From the NCBI GenBank assembly GCA_017535315.1, contig JAFXUD010000010.1, positions 1-64,000 of the forward strand: a stretch of 64,000 nucleotides of DNA. Reading direction: 5' to 3'. This stretch comes from Victivallales bacterium (GTDB taxonomy: Bacteria; Verrucomicrobiota; Lentisphaeria; Oligosphaerales; Oligosphaeraceae). Of this stretch, positions 37,274 to 46,554 are shown piece after piece. Made by a program: the position numbers and the translations under genes. A model generated the notes under the pieces. The model ran no database searches, was not told the DNA's origin, and was given only the letters and a program-made list of their open reading frames with translations. Each line of letters opens with the position of its first letter. Positions within the stretch are counted from its first letter, which is position 1.

Positions 37274-37340
37274 GCTAAAATCCTTGTATTTTGGGGTAAT
37301 TGCAAAAAGTTTCGCATATTTCGACGACGGGCCGTCGTCA

Positions 37341-38369
37341 CTACGCCCTTTCCACAATGCAGATGGGGCGTGGGATGTCGCGGACGATGTTGCCGTCTGG
37401 CGTGAGACGTCCGCTGATGGGGTCATAGCCGTAGAAATAGACATGGTTGCTCTTTTCGTGACCAATGGCAAACTTGCCGCAACTAGGCAGGAAGTTGAAG
37501 TCGCGCGGAAAGCTTCCTGCGCAGAGGGTCAGGTCGGACTGCCCCAAAATCCCGCCATCAAAGACGCGATAGGTGACGATGCTGTCGTAGCCACGGTTGG
37601 AGGCGAGCAGGAACTTCTCGTCAGCCGAGAGGCGGATGGCCGCCGCGCCATTGAAGTCCTTGTAGGCTTCGGGCAGCATGGGCACCGTCTGGATGATGCC
37701 GAATTGGCCATCCTCGTAGGTGAGGGAAGTGACGGTGCTTGCCAGTTCGTTGAGCAGATAGGCGCGTTTGCCGTCCTGCATGAAGACCAGGTGGCGCGGA
37801 CCGCTGCCACCTGGCACGATTTTCGAGCATTTCACGCCGTCGCGGTCGATGCCGTCGGCGGTCAGGGGATATGCGAAAATGGCATCGACACCTAGATCGA
37901 CCACGCAGAGATATTTCTGCTCAGGCGAGATGATGGTGAAGTGCGCATGCGCATTCTCCTGCCTGTCGGCGCGAGGGCCGTGTCCAGGGTGCTGTACAAA
38001 GAACTCCGCCTCGCCGACGATGCCGTCATGAAGGGGGTATTGCGCCAAGCGCCCCAACGGATAGTTGGCGGTGAAAATGTGCGTGGCTTCTGGATTGCAG
38101 CAGAGATGGCATGCCTGCATTTCAGGCGCTACAACCTCGCACAGCTTTTCAAGGCTGTCGTCTGCGTTGATTTTGAAGGAGGCGATGCCGCCGATGCCTT
38201 TGGCGGCGATGCTGGTAAACAGGAACTGCTTGTCAGGCGAAAAGGCGATGTAGTTGGCGTTCGCCACTGGATAGAATCCAGTCTCCACGACATGGTTGTC
38301 CTCATAGACATAGCTGTGGATGCCGCCTTCTGGCGCGCAGGATGCAATGTAGAATGTCTTGCTTTTCAT
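37341..38369 (-). CDS. Lactonase-family beta-propeller protein (6-phosphogluconolactonase YbhE-like)
   Basis: 342 residues, one seven-bladed propeller of the Pgl/YbhE type. Repeated blades include QFLFTSIAAKGIGGIA, AHFTIISPEQKYLCVVDLG, GSGPRHLVFMQDGKRAYL and FAIGHEKSNHVYFY. The family hydrolyses 6-phosphogluconolactone or related lactones. No signal peptide is visible. The ATG at 38369 begins the conserved region; an earlier in-frame ATG would add 18 basic residues. It is 67 bp upstream of GH123-like paralog 2 on the same strand and diverges from nagB. Confidence 0.82.
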   Translation of the reverse strand: MKSKTFYIASCAPEGGIHSYVYEDNHVVETGFYPVANANYIAFSPDKQFLFTSIAAKGIGGIASFKINADDSLEKLCEVVAPEMQACHLCCNPEATHIFTANYPLGRLAQYPLHDGIVGEAEFFVQHPGHGPRADRQENAHAHFTIISPEQKYLCVVDLGVDAIFAYPLTADGIDRDGVKCSKIVPGGSGPRHLVFMQDGKRAYLLNELASTVTSLTYEDGQFGIIQTVPMLPEAYKDFNGAAAIRLSADEKFLLASNRGYDSIVTYRVFDGGILGQSDLTLCAGSFPRDFNFLPSCGKFAIGHEKSNHVYFYGYDPISGRLTPDGNIVRDIPRPICIVERA

Positions 38370-38441
38370 TTTGAATCTCAAATGTAGGAATGATTGTTTT
38401 TTTACCGCTATGTTCTTTTCCACTAATATAGCCGTTTTTTT

Positions 38442-38461
38442 CCATTGGACATGTCAATTGG
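38442..38461. promoter_or_regulatory. Palindromic site between lactonase and nagB
   Basis: CCATTGGACATGTCAATTGG is an imperfect 20-bp palindrome around the perfect GACATGTC. It lies in the region between divergent starts and could be an operator for one or both genes; no regulator is known. Confidence 0.35.
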
Positions 38462-38628
38462 CATAATCTTTGACGTTTTTTTGAAAATACCTCAAAAGAG
38501 GGTTTCTGAAAAATTCGTCTCTTCGGCGTGAAAAAAAACAATTTCACATTATGTTAAATACGATGTTATTGTCAAGGACGGAAACAAACCGTCGGAACGT
38601 TCATCGTAAAACTCACGAGGTAATTGCA

Positions 38629-39420
38629 ATGAAGGTCATTATTCAGAAAGATTATGACAACATGTGCGAATGGGCGGCCAACCACATCATCGCTGCCATC
38701 AACAACCACAAGGAAAACAGGCCGTTTGTGCTGGGTCTCCCGACAGGCTCCTCTCCTCTCGGCGTTTACAAGCGCCTGATCGCCGCCAACAAGGCTGGCA
38801 AGGTTACCTTCAAGAATGTCGTGACATTCAATATGGACGAATATGTCGGCCTCCCCAGGACGCACCACGAGAGCTACTGGTTCTTCATGCACGACAACTT
38901 CTTCGACCACATCGACATCCCTGCCGAGAATATCAACATCCTCAACGGCATGGCCGATGACTTGGAAGCCGAATGCGCACGCTATGAGGCCAAGATTGCC
39001 TCCTATGGCGGCATCGACCTCTTCATGGGCGGCTCTGGCGTGGATGGGCACATCGCCTTCAACGAACCCTTCACCTCCCTTGCCTCCAGGACAGGCATCC
39101 GCGACCTCACGGAAGACACCAAGATTGTCAACTCCCGTTTCTTCGACAACGACCCCGACAAGGTGCCGTCGAGGGCGCTTTCCGTCGGTGTCGCGACCGT
39201 CACGGACTCCCGCGAAGTCCTGCTTCTCATCAGTGGCCACAACAAGGCGCGTGCCCTGAAGGAATGCGTCGAGGGTGGCGTCAACCAGATGTGGACCATC
39301 TCTGCGCTCAATATGCACAACAACGCCTACATCGCCTGTGATGAAATGGCCTGCGGCGAACTCCGCGTCGATACCTACAAGTACTTCCTTGATGTTTATA
39401 AGAAGGAAAGAATCCAGTAG
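38629..39420 (+). CDS. nagB: Glucosamine-6-phosphate deaminase (NagB)
   Basis: 263 residues, usual length. It has [28 protein letters not shown] (catalytic Asp), and [15 protein letters not shown], in which Asp, His and Glu form the ring-opening relay. The enzyme converts glucosamine 6-phosphate to fructose 6-phosphate and ammonia. The start at 38629 has a CGAGG element and begins the conserved protein; an upstream in-frame ATG at 38551 adds an unrelated leader. It diverges from the lactonase and GH123-like genes, which could supply amino sugars. Confidence 0.95.
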   Translation: MKVIIQKDYDNMCEWAANHIIAAINNHKENRPFVLGLPTGSSPLGVYKRLIAANKAGKVTFKNVVTFNMDEYVGLPRTHHESYWFFMHDNFFDHIDIPAENINILNGMADDLEAECARYEAKIASYGGIDLFMGGSGVDGHIAFNEPFTSLASRTGIRDLTEDTKIVNSRFFDNDPDKVPSRALSVGVATVTDSREVLLLISGHNKARALKECVEGGVNQMWTISALNMHNNAYIACDEMACGELRVDTYKYFLDVYKKERIQ

Positions 39421-39519
39421 TTTTTTCCCAAAAGGACAAAAAAACATTCCAGCCAACTTGCGACTGGATAAATCCCTGCTATATTAATAGCATCTAAACA
39501 TTCATTTTTGTTATTCAAT

Positions 39520-39598
39520 CGGGACGTAGCGCAGCCTGGTTTAGCGCGTTTGACTGGGGGTCAAAAGGTCGCGGGTTCGAATCTCGCCGTCCCGACCA
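39520..39598 (+). tRNA. tRNA-Pro (GGG)
   Basis: Cloverleaf with acceptor CGGGACG/CGTCCCG, D arm GCGC...GCGC, anticodon loop CTGGGGG giving GGG, and T loop TTCGAAT. The 3' CCA is encoded at 39596-39598. It reads CCC and probably CCU codons. The 3' part of this gene recurs downstream in damaged form. Confidence 0.95.
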
Positions 39599-39610
39599 TT
39601 CATTTACCAT

Positions 39611-39647
39611 AAGGCACTTGGGTCTTTGCCCGAGTGCCTTTCTTTTT
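39611..39647 (+). terminator. Terminator after tRNA-Pro
   Basis: AAGGCACTTGGG (39611-39622) pairs with CCCGAGTGCCTT (39629-39640) over 12 bp with one G-T wobble; a 6-nt loop and TCTTTTT follow. Confidence 0.9.
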
Positions 39648-39654
39648 GCCATTT

Positions 39655-40115
39655 TGAGGGCGTTTTTCGAGGTCAAAACGCCTCAATGCTTATACTGTAG
39701 AAGATTTCGGGTGAATCCCGCCGCCCCGAAATCCCCCTTTCTCCGATTTATCCACTCCGTTTTCCAAAGTCCCAGGACTTTATCCAGTCGCCATTCTATC
39801 TCTGCTTGAAAATAGCCATTTACGCATATTCCCCCGCCCAGGCAGTTCCTTTTCCCAATTCAAGACAACAACAGCGGTGAAAACAAAACCTTCTCCATCG
39901 CGCCGAAAATTCACCGCCTCTCCTCATACGAAAGGTCTTCTGCCGCCCGAGTGTTCACGCTCTGCCGATTCTGGCAGGTGGAATTGATTTAAAACGCGAC
40001 CTTTTGCCTCACGAAAGCACTGCTCATTCCCAAAAACATTTTCGGAAGATTTAGCGAAATCCGCTTGAAACTTTTAGAAAACTATGTATATTTTTCTAAA
40101 ATTACGAGGCGAGAA
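39655..40115. other. Non-coding segment with a tRNA 3'-end remnant and hairpin
   Basis: No gene is seen here. A hairpin (GAGG-CGTTTT with AAAACG-CCTC) lies at 39655-39683. At 39708-39729, CGGGTGAATCCCGCCGCCCCGA matches the T arm and acceptor end of tRNA-Pro (39572-39595) at 20 of 22 bases with a 2-base gap. The remainder is unremarkable up to the Shine-Dalgarno of the AbiEi-like gene. Confidence 0.6.
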
Positions 40116-40748
40116 ATGAAATCGATAAAGGAAAAAATACAGAAGAGGATAGAGCGTCTTGAGGCGGGATATGCCTTTTCCGCAAGAGACTTCCTGCGTG
40201 ACTTCAGGAGGTACGAGGTGGATGTGGCTCTGTCCAGTCTTGTCAAGGAAGGCTTCATCCGTCGTATCATTCCTGGCATCTACGAGCGTCCGCGCATAAA
40301 CACCCTGCTTGGCACACAGGCTGCCCCAGACCTCTATAGTGTCGCCAAGGCACTGGCCCGCAAATTCAGCTGGCGAATCCACCCATCTGGGAACACTGCT
40401 CTGAATCTTCTCGGTCTCTCCACGCAGATACCGGGGCGAATGATATTCCACTCGGATGGACCATCCAGGAAATACGCCATCGGCAATCGTGACCTTGAGT
40501 TCAGGCACACATCCCTGAACGAACTCGTCTTCCGTCTGCCGGAGAGCACTCTGGTTGTTCAGGCACTGAAGGCATTAGGCAGGGAGCACCTTGACAAAGA
40601 GGCAATCGAAACCCTGCATGGAAAATATCCGCCCGCCCTTTGGTCAAGAATCGTCGCAGACACCTGCAATGCAAGCGGATGGATACACGAAGCCATTAGA
40701 ACAATCAGTACACAGGAGGAGGACCATGCGTCAAATCACGCTTCTTAG
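40116..40748 (+). CDS. AbiEi/DUF6088-like antitoxin
   Basis: 210 residues. The N-terminal region (about 1-60, FSARDFLRDFRRYEVDVAL and IRRIIPGIYERP) is a winged-helix DNA-binding part typical of AbiEi-like antitoxins; IHPSGNTALNLLGL marks the following domain. Such antitoxins repress their own operon and counter the AbiEii nucleotidyltransferase toxin. The start at 40116 follows a gaggcgag element; an upstream in-frame ATG lacks one. Its 3' end overlaps the toxin gene by 23 bp, implying translational coupling. Confidence 0.85.
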   Translation: MKSIKEKIQKRIERLEAGYAFSARDFLRDFRRYEVDVALSSLVKEGFIRRIIPGIYERPRINTLLGTQAAPDLYSVAKALARKFSWRIHPSGNTALNLLGLSTQIPGRMIFHSDGPSRKYAIGNRDLEFRHTSLNELVFRLPESTLVVQALKALGREHLDKEAIETLHGKYPPALWSRIVADTCNASGWIHEAIRTISTQEEDHASNHAS

Positions 40749-41724
40749 CCAAAACCAGAGAAAAGTCTTGTTTGAGGATGCATCTGAAAAACTCAGCATT
40801 CCATACGGAATGATTGAGAAGGATTTCTGGGTATGCTGGGTGCTCTCACGAATCTTTGGCGACCAGAATCTTCGCGGGCTTCTCCGCTTCAAGGGAGGTA
40901 CGTCGCTCTCCAAGGTGTTCCACCTGATAGAGCGTTTCTCCGAGGACATAGACCTGATTCTGGACTGGCGACTGGTAACGCAGGACGACCCGATGAAGGA
41001 CAGAAGCAACGCCCAGCAGGACAAGTTCAACAAGCGCGTACAGGAGGAGTCGGCGGACTACATCAGCACCACGCTGAAGGGGCGGATCGCCTCCGTCTTT
41101 GACGGGGAATGCCGCGTCAATGCCGATGATGATGACGGGCACATCATCTGGATTGAGTATCCACACGATGACAACGACAGCTACATCCTGCCGCGCGTCA
41201 AACTGGAGATAGGACCTCTGGCCGCCTGGGTTCCGCACCAGGCCTTTCCCGTCATGCCTTACGTTGGCGAGGCGTTCCCGCAACTAGGCATCAAGCCTTT
41301 CGATGTCCCGACTATCTTGGCGGAGCGCACCTTCTGGGAGAAGGTCACGATTCTGCATCAGGAACATTTCCGTCCAGAGGGCCTGGCTGTTCCGTCACGA
41401 TTCTCAAGGCACTACTACGACCTCTTCAAGATGTCATCGTCGGAAGTCTGTCGCAACGCCCTTGCAAATACAGAACTCCTTCGCAAAGTCGTGGATTTCA
41501 AGCGCAAGTTCTATCCAAGAGCCTGGGCGAGATACGACTTGGCGATTCCCTGTGAGATTCGCCTGATGCCCCCAGTACACAGTCTGAAATCGCTTGCAGC
41601 GGACTATGCCCAGATGAGGGAAATGATTTTCGGCGACTACCCCCAATGGGAAGACATCCTCACGGGATTGCAAAATCTTGAGGCCGTCATCAATGGCAAC
41701 ACGGACTTTATCCTCAAAACTTGA
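40726..41724 (+). CDS. AbiEii/AbiGii-type nucleotidyltransferase toxin
   Basis: 332 residues. The nucleotidyltransferase motifs are FKGGTSLSKVF (G-G-x-S/T) and FSEDIDLIL (D-x-D), about residues 50-85. In type IV AbiE systems this protein is the toxin and causes reversible growth arrest, giving phage resistance; related MenA-type toxins modify tRNA. The ATG at 40726 has AGGAGG upstream; a longer reading frame in the antitoxin gene is rejected. The operon lies in the apparent tRNA-Pro island. Confidence 0.9.
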   Translation: MRQITLLSQNQRKVLFEDASEKLSIPYGMIEKDFWVCWVLSRIFGDQNLRGLLRFKGGTSLSKVFHLIERFSEDIDLILDWRLVTQDDPMKDRSNAQQDKFNKRVQEESADYISTTLKGRIASVFDGECRVNADDDDGHIIWIEYPHDDNDSYILPRVKLEIGPLAAWVPHQAFPVMPYVGEAFPQLGIKPFDVPTILAERTFWEKVTILHQEHFRPEGLAVPSRFSRHYYDLFKMSSSEVCRNALANTELLRKVVDFKRKFYPRAWARYDLAIPCEIRLMPPVHSLKSLAADYAQMREMIFGDYPQWEDILTGLQNLEAVINGNTDFILKT

Positions 41725-41783
41725 TGCAGTCTACGGATGACTGAATTTTTCTGACGCAAACGGCAAAAAAAAACAATGCGCAC

Positions 41784-41807
41784 GGCAGTGTCGGGACTGG
41801 CACTGCC
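41784..41807. terminator. Hairpin between convergent genes
   Basis: GGCAGTG and CACTGCC form a 7-bp stem around a 10-nt loop after the AbiEii gene. No T tract is present, so termination is uncertain. Confidence 0.35.
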
Positions 41808-41835
41808 CATTCGGCATTAAGTGCCAAAACGAAGT

Positions 41836-42357
41836 TTAGTATTGATTGGGAACAAGTACAACACGAAAGCCAATGCTAAGACGTCGCCCGTCAGGTGCAA
41901 ATTTGCTTCTTAACGCAACACGAGCATTGTAATCCCAAGCTCCGCCACGATCCACCCTTTGCACAGCACTTTTATCATTTTCTCGAATGAATTCTGGTTT
42001 CATCTTACTGCTGTCATCTATATAATCGTCCAAGCACCACTCCCATACATTTCCGCTCATATCGTAAATACCAAGTTCATTTGGCATTTTTGTCTTTACC
42101 TCATGAGTTTTTCCATCAGAATTATCTTTATACCACGCGAGCAAGCATCGCCAGGCCACCTTTCTTGGCTCGCACCCAATGGCGTGAGCCAGTTCCGTGC
42201 CGTTCCTGAACCGCCCTTCGTCGAGGTACCGCTGCCACCGCCGCCCCCTGGCAAACACCAGCATCAGCGTGTCGGAGATCGAAGTAGGAATGTCCTCCTC
42301 GCCGTCCACCACGATGCGGCGGGGTTGCCCCGTCCATTCTCCGCTGAATGGGGCATA
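41836..42357 (-). pseudogene. Chimeric pseudogene: recombinase-associated HTH fragment joined to a SUMF1/FGE fragment
   Basis: The minus frame is open from 42357 (after a TGA) to the stop at 41836. Its first ~60 codons (DIPTSISDTLM, RGRRWQRYLDEGRF, GTELAHAIG) resemble the helix-turn-helix of a protein found near site-specific recombinases. It then changes abruptly to the C-terminal half of a formylglycine-generating-enzyme/sulfatase-modifying domain: WYKDNSDGKTHEV, NELGIYDMSGNVWEWC, RGGAWDYNA and IGFRVV. Each family normally has much more sequence on the missing side. The start assigned by a GTG at 42312 is arbitrary. It looks like a deletion fusion within the island. Confidence 0.7.
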
Positions 42358-42735
42358 TCACGCCAATCAAGAACCAAACGATCTTTTCAAAGCCGTTTTT
42401 CGAGGTGGAGAACAACGATTTTTCCTTTCTCTGGACGACTGGCTTTCGAAAAGGTCGCGGGTTAGCGATTGGAAAACACCAGAGAATGGTTCAGAATCCC
42501 CCAGCTTGTACGACGATAAAAACTCTCGTCTTCCTCGTCATTTTCATACCATTCAGTTGAAATACGCTATTGGCGGTTATATTAGATGAGTGACGAAAAC
42601 GGGAACGGCAAAAGTTCTTTTTCGGATAGATGAGTTCTGTGACTAGATGCTGACAGACGAGGCGAATATGAAGGATGACTGATATAACAAAGACTCCATA
42701 CTGCGTCCGAAACCAATAGGGGAAAGGATTTGAAG
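42358..42735. other. Gene-poor segment with a tRNA-Pro-derived direct repeat
   Basis: No gene is supported. AAAAGGTCGCGGGTT at 42449-42463 is identical to 39563-39577 within the T arm of tRNA-Pro. The last part (42721-42727) holds the ggaaagg ribosome-binding site of the GH39-like gene. Confidence 0.5.
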
Positions 42736-44166
42736 ATGATTTTTGAGCATAAGAAAGTATCATTGGAAGAGTTTGGAGCGTTGAAAACCTTTACCTCGCG
42801 GGAGATCGGGAATTCTTTCATCAGCATCGGTTTTGAATGCCTTGACCGCAAGATGTTCGACCCAGAGAAGTGTTACGATCTTCTGGGTGCTTCTGGGGTG
42901 AAATGGGCGCGCTGTCAGACTGGTTGGAACCGTTGCGAAAACCAGAAAGAAATTTACGATTTTGCCTGGCTCGACGCTATTGTCGATGAACTGCTCCAGC
43001 GCGGTGTCCAGCCGTGGTTCAATGTCGGCTACGGCAACAAACTCTACATGACGGGGCTCTACAGCGATGCGGCGGTTGGTTTCGTGCCGCTGTATTTCGG
43101 CGAGGAAACGCTTCAGGCTTGGAAGAATTATGTACGCGCTCTGGCCAAACATTTCAAGGGGCGCGTCACAGACTTTGAAATCTGGAACGAATCCAATATC
43201 GGAGGTTTTTGGCAGCCTCGCGGGGCGGATCCGCTGGACTATGCCAAACTCATCAAACTGTCGGCGGATGAAATCCGCAAAGAGATACCCGATGCCAAAA
43301 TCGGCGCCTGCGTGAGCGGCGGAACCAGATGGTGGAACAACGGGTTCGCTCAGCGTCTGCTCCGTTCGGGAATTGCCAGGGATTTAAACTTTTTCTGCAT
43401 GCATGCGTATTGCATCCAGCCAGAACTAAACTACCGTCAGAGCCTCGCCATGCTTCGCCGTATTCTGGACGCCAACGATGGTGCGCATGTGGAGCTCTGG
43501 CAGGGCGAAGCTGGGTACGCCTCCTGGTTTCCGGAAAACCACCATCTCTCGCCCTATGTGCGGGAAAGCCAGCGGAATCAGTCCGTCTGGATGCTGCGCC
43601 GCTATTTTCTGGATTGTGCGCTCGGACTGAAACGCAGCTCCTTCTTCCAGATGGCAGATATGAAAAACAACTACAAAATGGCCAATTTTACCAAGAAGAA
43701 TCCAGCGCGGCACGGTCTTTTGGACGGCGAAACCTATCTGCCGAAGCAATCGTACCAGACCATGCGCCATCTGACCGCATTCTTCAAAGACGGCATGAAA
43801 CCCGCCGAACTGTATTGCGTCGCCAGACTGGACGACGTGTATCCGCGCTCGGAACGCCATTCACGGCTGGTGGACATCGCGGTGCAGAACAATGCCTATG
43901 TGCGCGACGGACATCCGTTCTTTGAATATCATCTGGCGGAGGATATGCAGTACGATTTCCAGGGCATTGCTCCAATCTCCATTCTGACGGAGAAAAATCC
44001 CGATTTGAAAGCTATCGATAAGCCAGTCCTAATTGATATGCTAACGGGGAAAACTTACCATATAAAAAACTGGAATACGGACAAATACAACGAGCTGTAC
44101 TATTTTCACGAACTCCCGCTGACGGATTATCCTCTGGTCATCTGCGACGAAACCGCGCTGCCGTAA
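42736..44166 (+). CDS. GH39-like glycoside hydrolase (clan GH-A)
   Basis: 476 residues, no clear signal peptide. The clan GH-A barrel shows VKWARCQTGWNRCE, FEIWNESNIGGFW with the acid/base Glu152, and VELWQGEAGYAS with the likely nucleophile Glu258. Similar proteins act as beta-xylosidases or related exo-enzymes; a GH5-like assignment is the main alternative. The ATG at 42736 is 8 bp after GGAAAGG; a TTG six bases earlier is too close. It begins just outside the apparent island and precedes a DUF4838 gene on the same strand. Confidence 0.75.
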   Translation: MIFEHKKVSLEEFGALKTFTSREIGNSFISIGFECLDRKMFDPEKCYDLLGASGVKWARCQTGWNRCENQKEIYDFAWLDAIVDELLQRGVQPWFNVGYGNKLYMTGLYSDAAVGFVPLYFGEETLQAWKNYVRALAKHFKGRVTDFEIWNESNIGGFWQPRGADPLDYAKLIKLSADEIRKEIPDAKIGACVSGGTRWWNNGFAQRLLRSGIARDLNFFCMHAYCIQPELNYRQSLAMLRRILDANDGAHVELWQGEAGYASWFPENHHLSPYVRESQRNQSVWMLRRYFLDCALGLKRSSFFQMADMKNNYKMANFTKKNPARHGLLDGETYLPKQSYQTMRHLTAFFKDGMKPAELYCVARLDDVYPRSERHSRLVDIAVQNNAYVRDGHPFFEYHLAEDMQYDFQGIAPISILTEKNPDLKAIDKPVLIDMLTGKTYHIKNWNTDKYNELYYFHELPLTDYPLVICDETALP

Positions 44167-44239
44167 GAGGCTGCCGTCAAGGGTGCATTGGCTATTTTAA
44201 CATATCAAGATTTGTGGCAGAAGGCATGAAAGGATGAAT

Positions 44240-46438
44240 ATGAAGAATTTTGTTCAAGTTGTGATGTTTTTTGCAGCAGGGATTATCTCTGCCGCAGCAG
44301 GGGAAATTCATGTGGCATCTGATGCGACCGCGGCGGAGCGTGCAGCCGCCAAGGATTTCGCGGCTTATTTTGAAAGGGTGACTGGTAAAAGCCTTGCGTT
44401 GTCGCCTTATACGGTTTATCTTGGTCAGGCTGCGAAGGAGGCCAAGTGGTTCCAGATGCCCGAAACTGCGTTCGAGGAATGGGTGATCGAAAGCAATGGT
44501 GACGAACTGGTGATCACGGGGGATGTGCGGGGCACTGTCTGGGGCGTTTACGAGTTTCTTGAAAAACACCTCGGATGCGCGTTTCTAGCCAACGATACCG
44601 AGGTGGTGCCGAGCTGCCCGAACTGGCGGCTCACCCCCATCAAAGAGCGCCACCGTCCAGCCTTTTTCAGGCGCGAGATGTCCTCTGGCGCTGGCGGCCC
44701 ACGGCTCAATCACCCTGTTTTCCGTATGAAGCGTAAGGAAAACGTCCGCACGCCTTATCCCGAAATCTGGATGCATTCAGGCTCTCCGAAGGGCTGTCAC
44801 ACCTTTGCCTCCTATGTGGAAAACTGGCCCGCGAACGGTCCCTTCGCGGTCGGGAGCGACGGCAAAAGCCCCTGCTACAGCAATCCCGAGGCGCGGAAAC
44901 TTTTTGCCGAAAAACTCAAGAACTATATTGAAAAGGACAGGGAAGGCAAACCCCGCGAACTCTGGCCGATGATTTACAGCATCGACCAGAACGACGGCTT
45001 CGGCAACAACTGCAAATGCGCCCAATGCCGCCAATATCCGACGCCCGCCGATGCCAATGTGGACTTCATCAACGCCATTGCCGCAGCCATCGAGCCAGAT
45101 TATCCCGAAGTCATCATTCAGACATTCGCCTATCAGCACACGCTTCCCCCGCCGCAGCAGCACAAAGCCCGACCCAATGTGATCATCCGCTTCTGCGGCA
45201 GTGAAATCACCGCACCTCTGCTGCCTGGAACGGAATATGGCGATGCATTGGAGGCATGGCGGCAGAAAGCCGACCAGTTGGCGCTTTGGAGTTACTGGAA
45301 GCCGTACACAGGCGAGGAAACGCCCTATCTCAAACCGCGCAAGATCATGCAGCAGGAACTCCAGTACTGCCGCGACTCTGGAGTGCGTACTTATTACGCC
45401 GAAAATGAAAAACCCTATGTTCGGAACTTCTGGCCGCTCCAATACTATCTATGGAGCCATCTTGTGATCAATCCTGATTGCGACATTGAAAATCTTTCCG
45501 ATACATTCTTCCGTGGATATTATGGGAAGGCCGCGCCGCAGATGAAGGAGTTCTGCGAATATCTGGAAAAACGCATGGCGGCGATTCCCTGGCAGGCCCG
45601 CGGCAATGTTTACAGCATATTCGATCGGGAGTTTTTCGACACCGCCAACCGCCTGCTCGACGCGGCAGAACAAGCCGCCGTCGGAGATGAAAAGAGTTTG
45701 CGCCATGTGCGCTGGGAGCGCGTCCCCGTCGATCACGCTCTTCTGATGCGGCAGGACAAATTCCCGCTCGGTGACAGGCAGGATACAGTCATCAACCGCT
45801 GGCTCGCCAACGCCAAGATGGTGCGGGAACAGTTCGCCCTCGATGCGGAGTGGCGCAAAAACTTGCTCAAACCGACTCTTGCCGAACTCGACAATGAAGT
45901 CGCGCTCTTTCGCGCCATGCCGTTCCCGATCCCAGAACAGTTTCAGGGCAAAAAAATCCAAGATTTCCACTGGCCCGACTTTGATCCGTGGAACGGCCAC
46001 AAACGCTACCTCGTGGACGATCCCGACGCCTCCAGCGGCAAGGCATTCACCCTGCGGAACGACAGAAAACCCAAGGTAGACGGCGTTAAGCACAAGGCGG
46101 TGCATGAGCTGCCGCTGTCGATTGGCCTGTATGACAGCACAGCGCCCAAAAAACAGCAGCTTGTCGCCCAGTATTACTGGAATCGCGGCGATTACGCTTC
46201 CGATGAAAAATACCACTGGTACAAACTCGGCGAAGCGGTGATTACACCGAATCTACGGATTTATGTACACTGGAGCTGGAATTGTCGGATATTCCTACGC
46301 AAGGGCATTACTGGAATCGATCAGAATATCCCGAAGGAAATCTGGGCTTCAATCAAGATCACTGGACCAGCCTATGTGGAAGGCTCAACCCAAACGGACG
46401 GCATTTTCATCGACCGAGTGATTCTGGTGGAAAAATAG
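44240..46438 (+). CDS. Secreted DUF4838 protein (GH67-N-like plus glycosidase-like barrel)
   Basis: 732 residues with a signal peptide (about 1-20). The first ~130 residues resemble the N-terminal domain of alpha-glucuronidase and GH20-type enzymes (ATAAERAAAKDFAAYFERVTG, GDVRGTVWGVYEFLEKHLG), followed by DUF4838 with YSIDQNDGFGNNCKCAQC and WSYWKPYTGEETPY. DUF4838 proteins are common in glycan-degrading PVC and Bacteroidota genomes; the substrate is unknown. The start is set to the second ATG (44240) because AAAGG sits at the right distance; the ATG two codons earlier overlaps it. Confidence 0.8.
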   Translation: MKNFVQVVMFFAAGIISAAAGEIHVASDATAAERAAAKDFAAYFERVTGKSLALSPYTVYLGQAAKEAKWFQMPETAFEEWVIESNGDELVITGDVRGTVWGVYEFLEKHLGCAFLANDTEVVPSCPNWRLTPIKERHRPAFFRREMSSGAGGPRLNHPVFRMKRKENVRTPYPEIWMHSGSPKGCHTFASYVENWPANGPFAVGSDGKSPCYSNPEARKLFAEKLKNYIEKDREGKPRELWPMIYSIDQNDGFGNNCKCAQCRQYPTPADANVDFINAIAAAIEPDYPEVIIQTFAYQHTLPPPQQHKARPNVIIRFCGSEITAPLLPGTEYGDALEAWRQKADQLALWSYWKPYTGEETPYLKPRKIMQQELQYCRDSGVRTYYAENEKPYVRNFWPLQYYLWSHLVINPDCDIENLSDTFFRGYYGKAAPQMKEFCEYLEKRMAAIPWQARGNVYSIFDREFFDTANRLLDAAEQAAVGDEKSLRHVRWERVPVDHALLMRQDKFPLGDRQDTVINRWLANAKMVREQFALDAEWRKNLLKPTLAELDNEVALFRAMPFPIPEQFQGKKIQDFHWPDFDPWNGHKRYLVDDPDASSGKAFTLRNDRKPKVDGVKHKAVHELPLSIGLYDSTAPKKQQLVAQYYWNRGDYASDEKYHWYKLGEAVITPNLRIYVHWSWNCRIFLRKGITGIDQNIPKEIWASIKITGPAYVEGSTQTDGIFIDRVILVEK

Positions 46439-46554
46439 GCTTTCGGCTGGCACCCACAGCGTAGAGTACGGTAAGACTCGGTGAGACAGTGCTGTGAAGG
46501 TAATTTGCATATTGGCACATAAGCAGGGCAATTAAATGCTAGGAGAGAAGGCAA

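Noticed and set aside
37288-37330. Further copy of the dispersed repeat
   Set aside because: GGGTAATTGCAAAAAG and TTCGCATATTTCGACGA resemble family parts, but the match is too weak to claim.
37274-37471. 66-residue N-terminal extension of GH123-like paralog 2
   Set aside because: It would overlap the lactonase gene and place the signal peptide internally.
40591-40725. Longer AbiEii toxin start
   Set aside because: The extra residues lie in the antitoxin gene; the AGGAGG site marks the ATG at 40726.
46495-46515. Repeat-family end before the SDR gene
   Set aside because: Only AAGGTAATTT matches, which could be chance.
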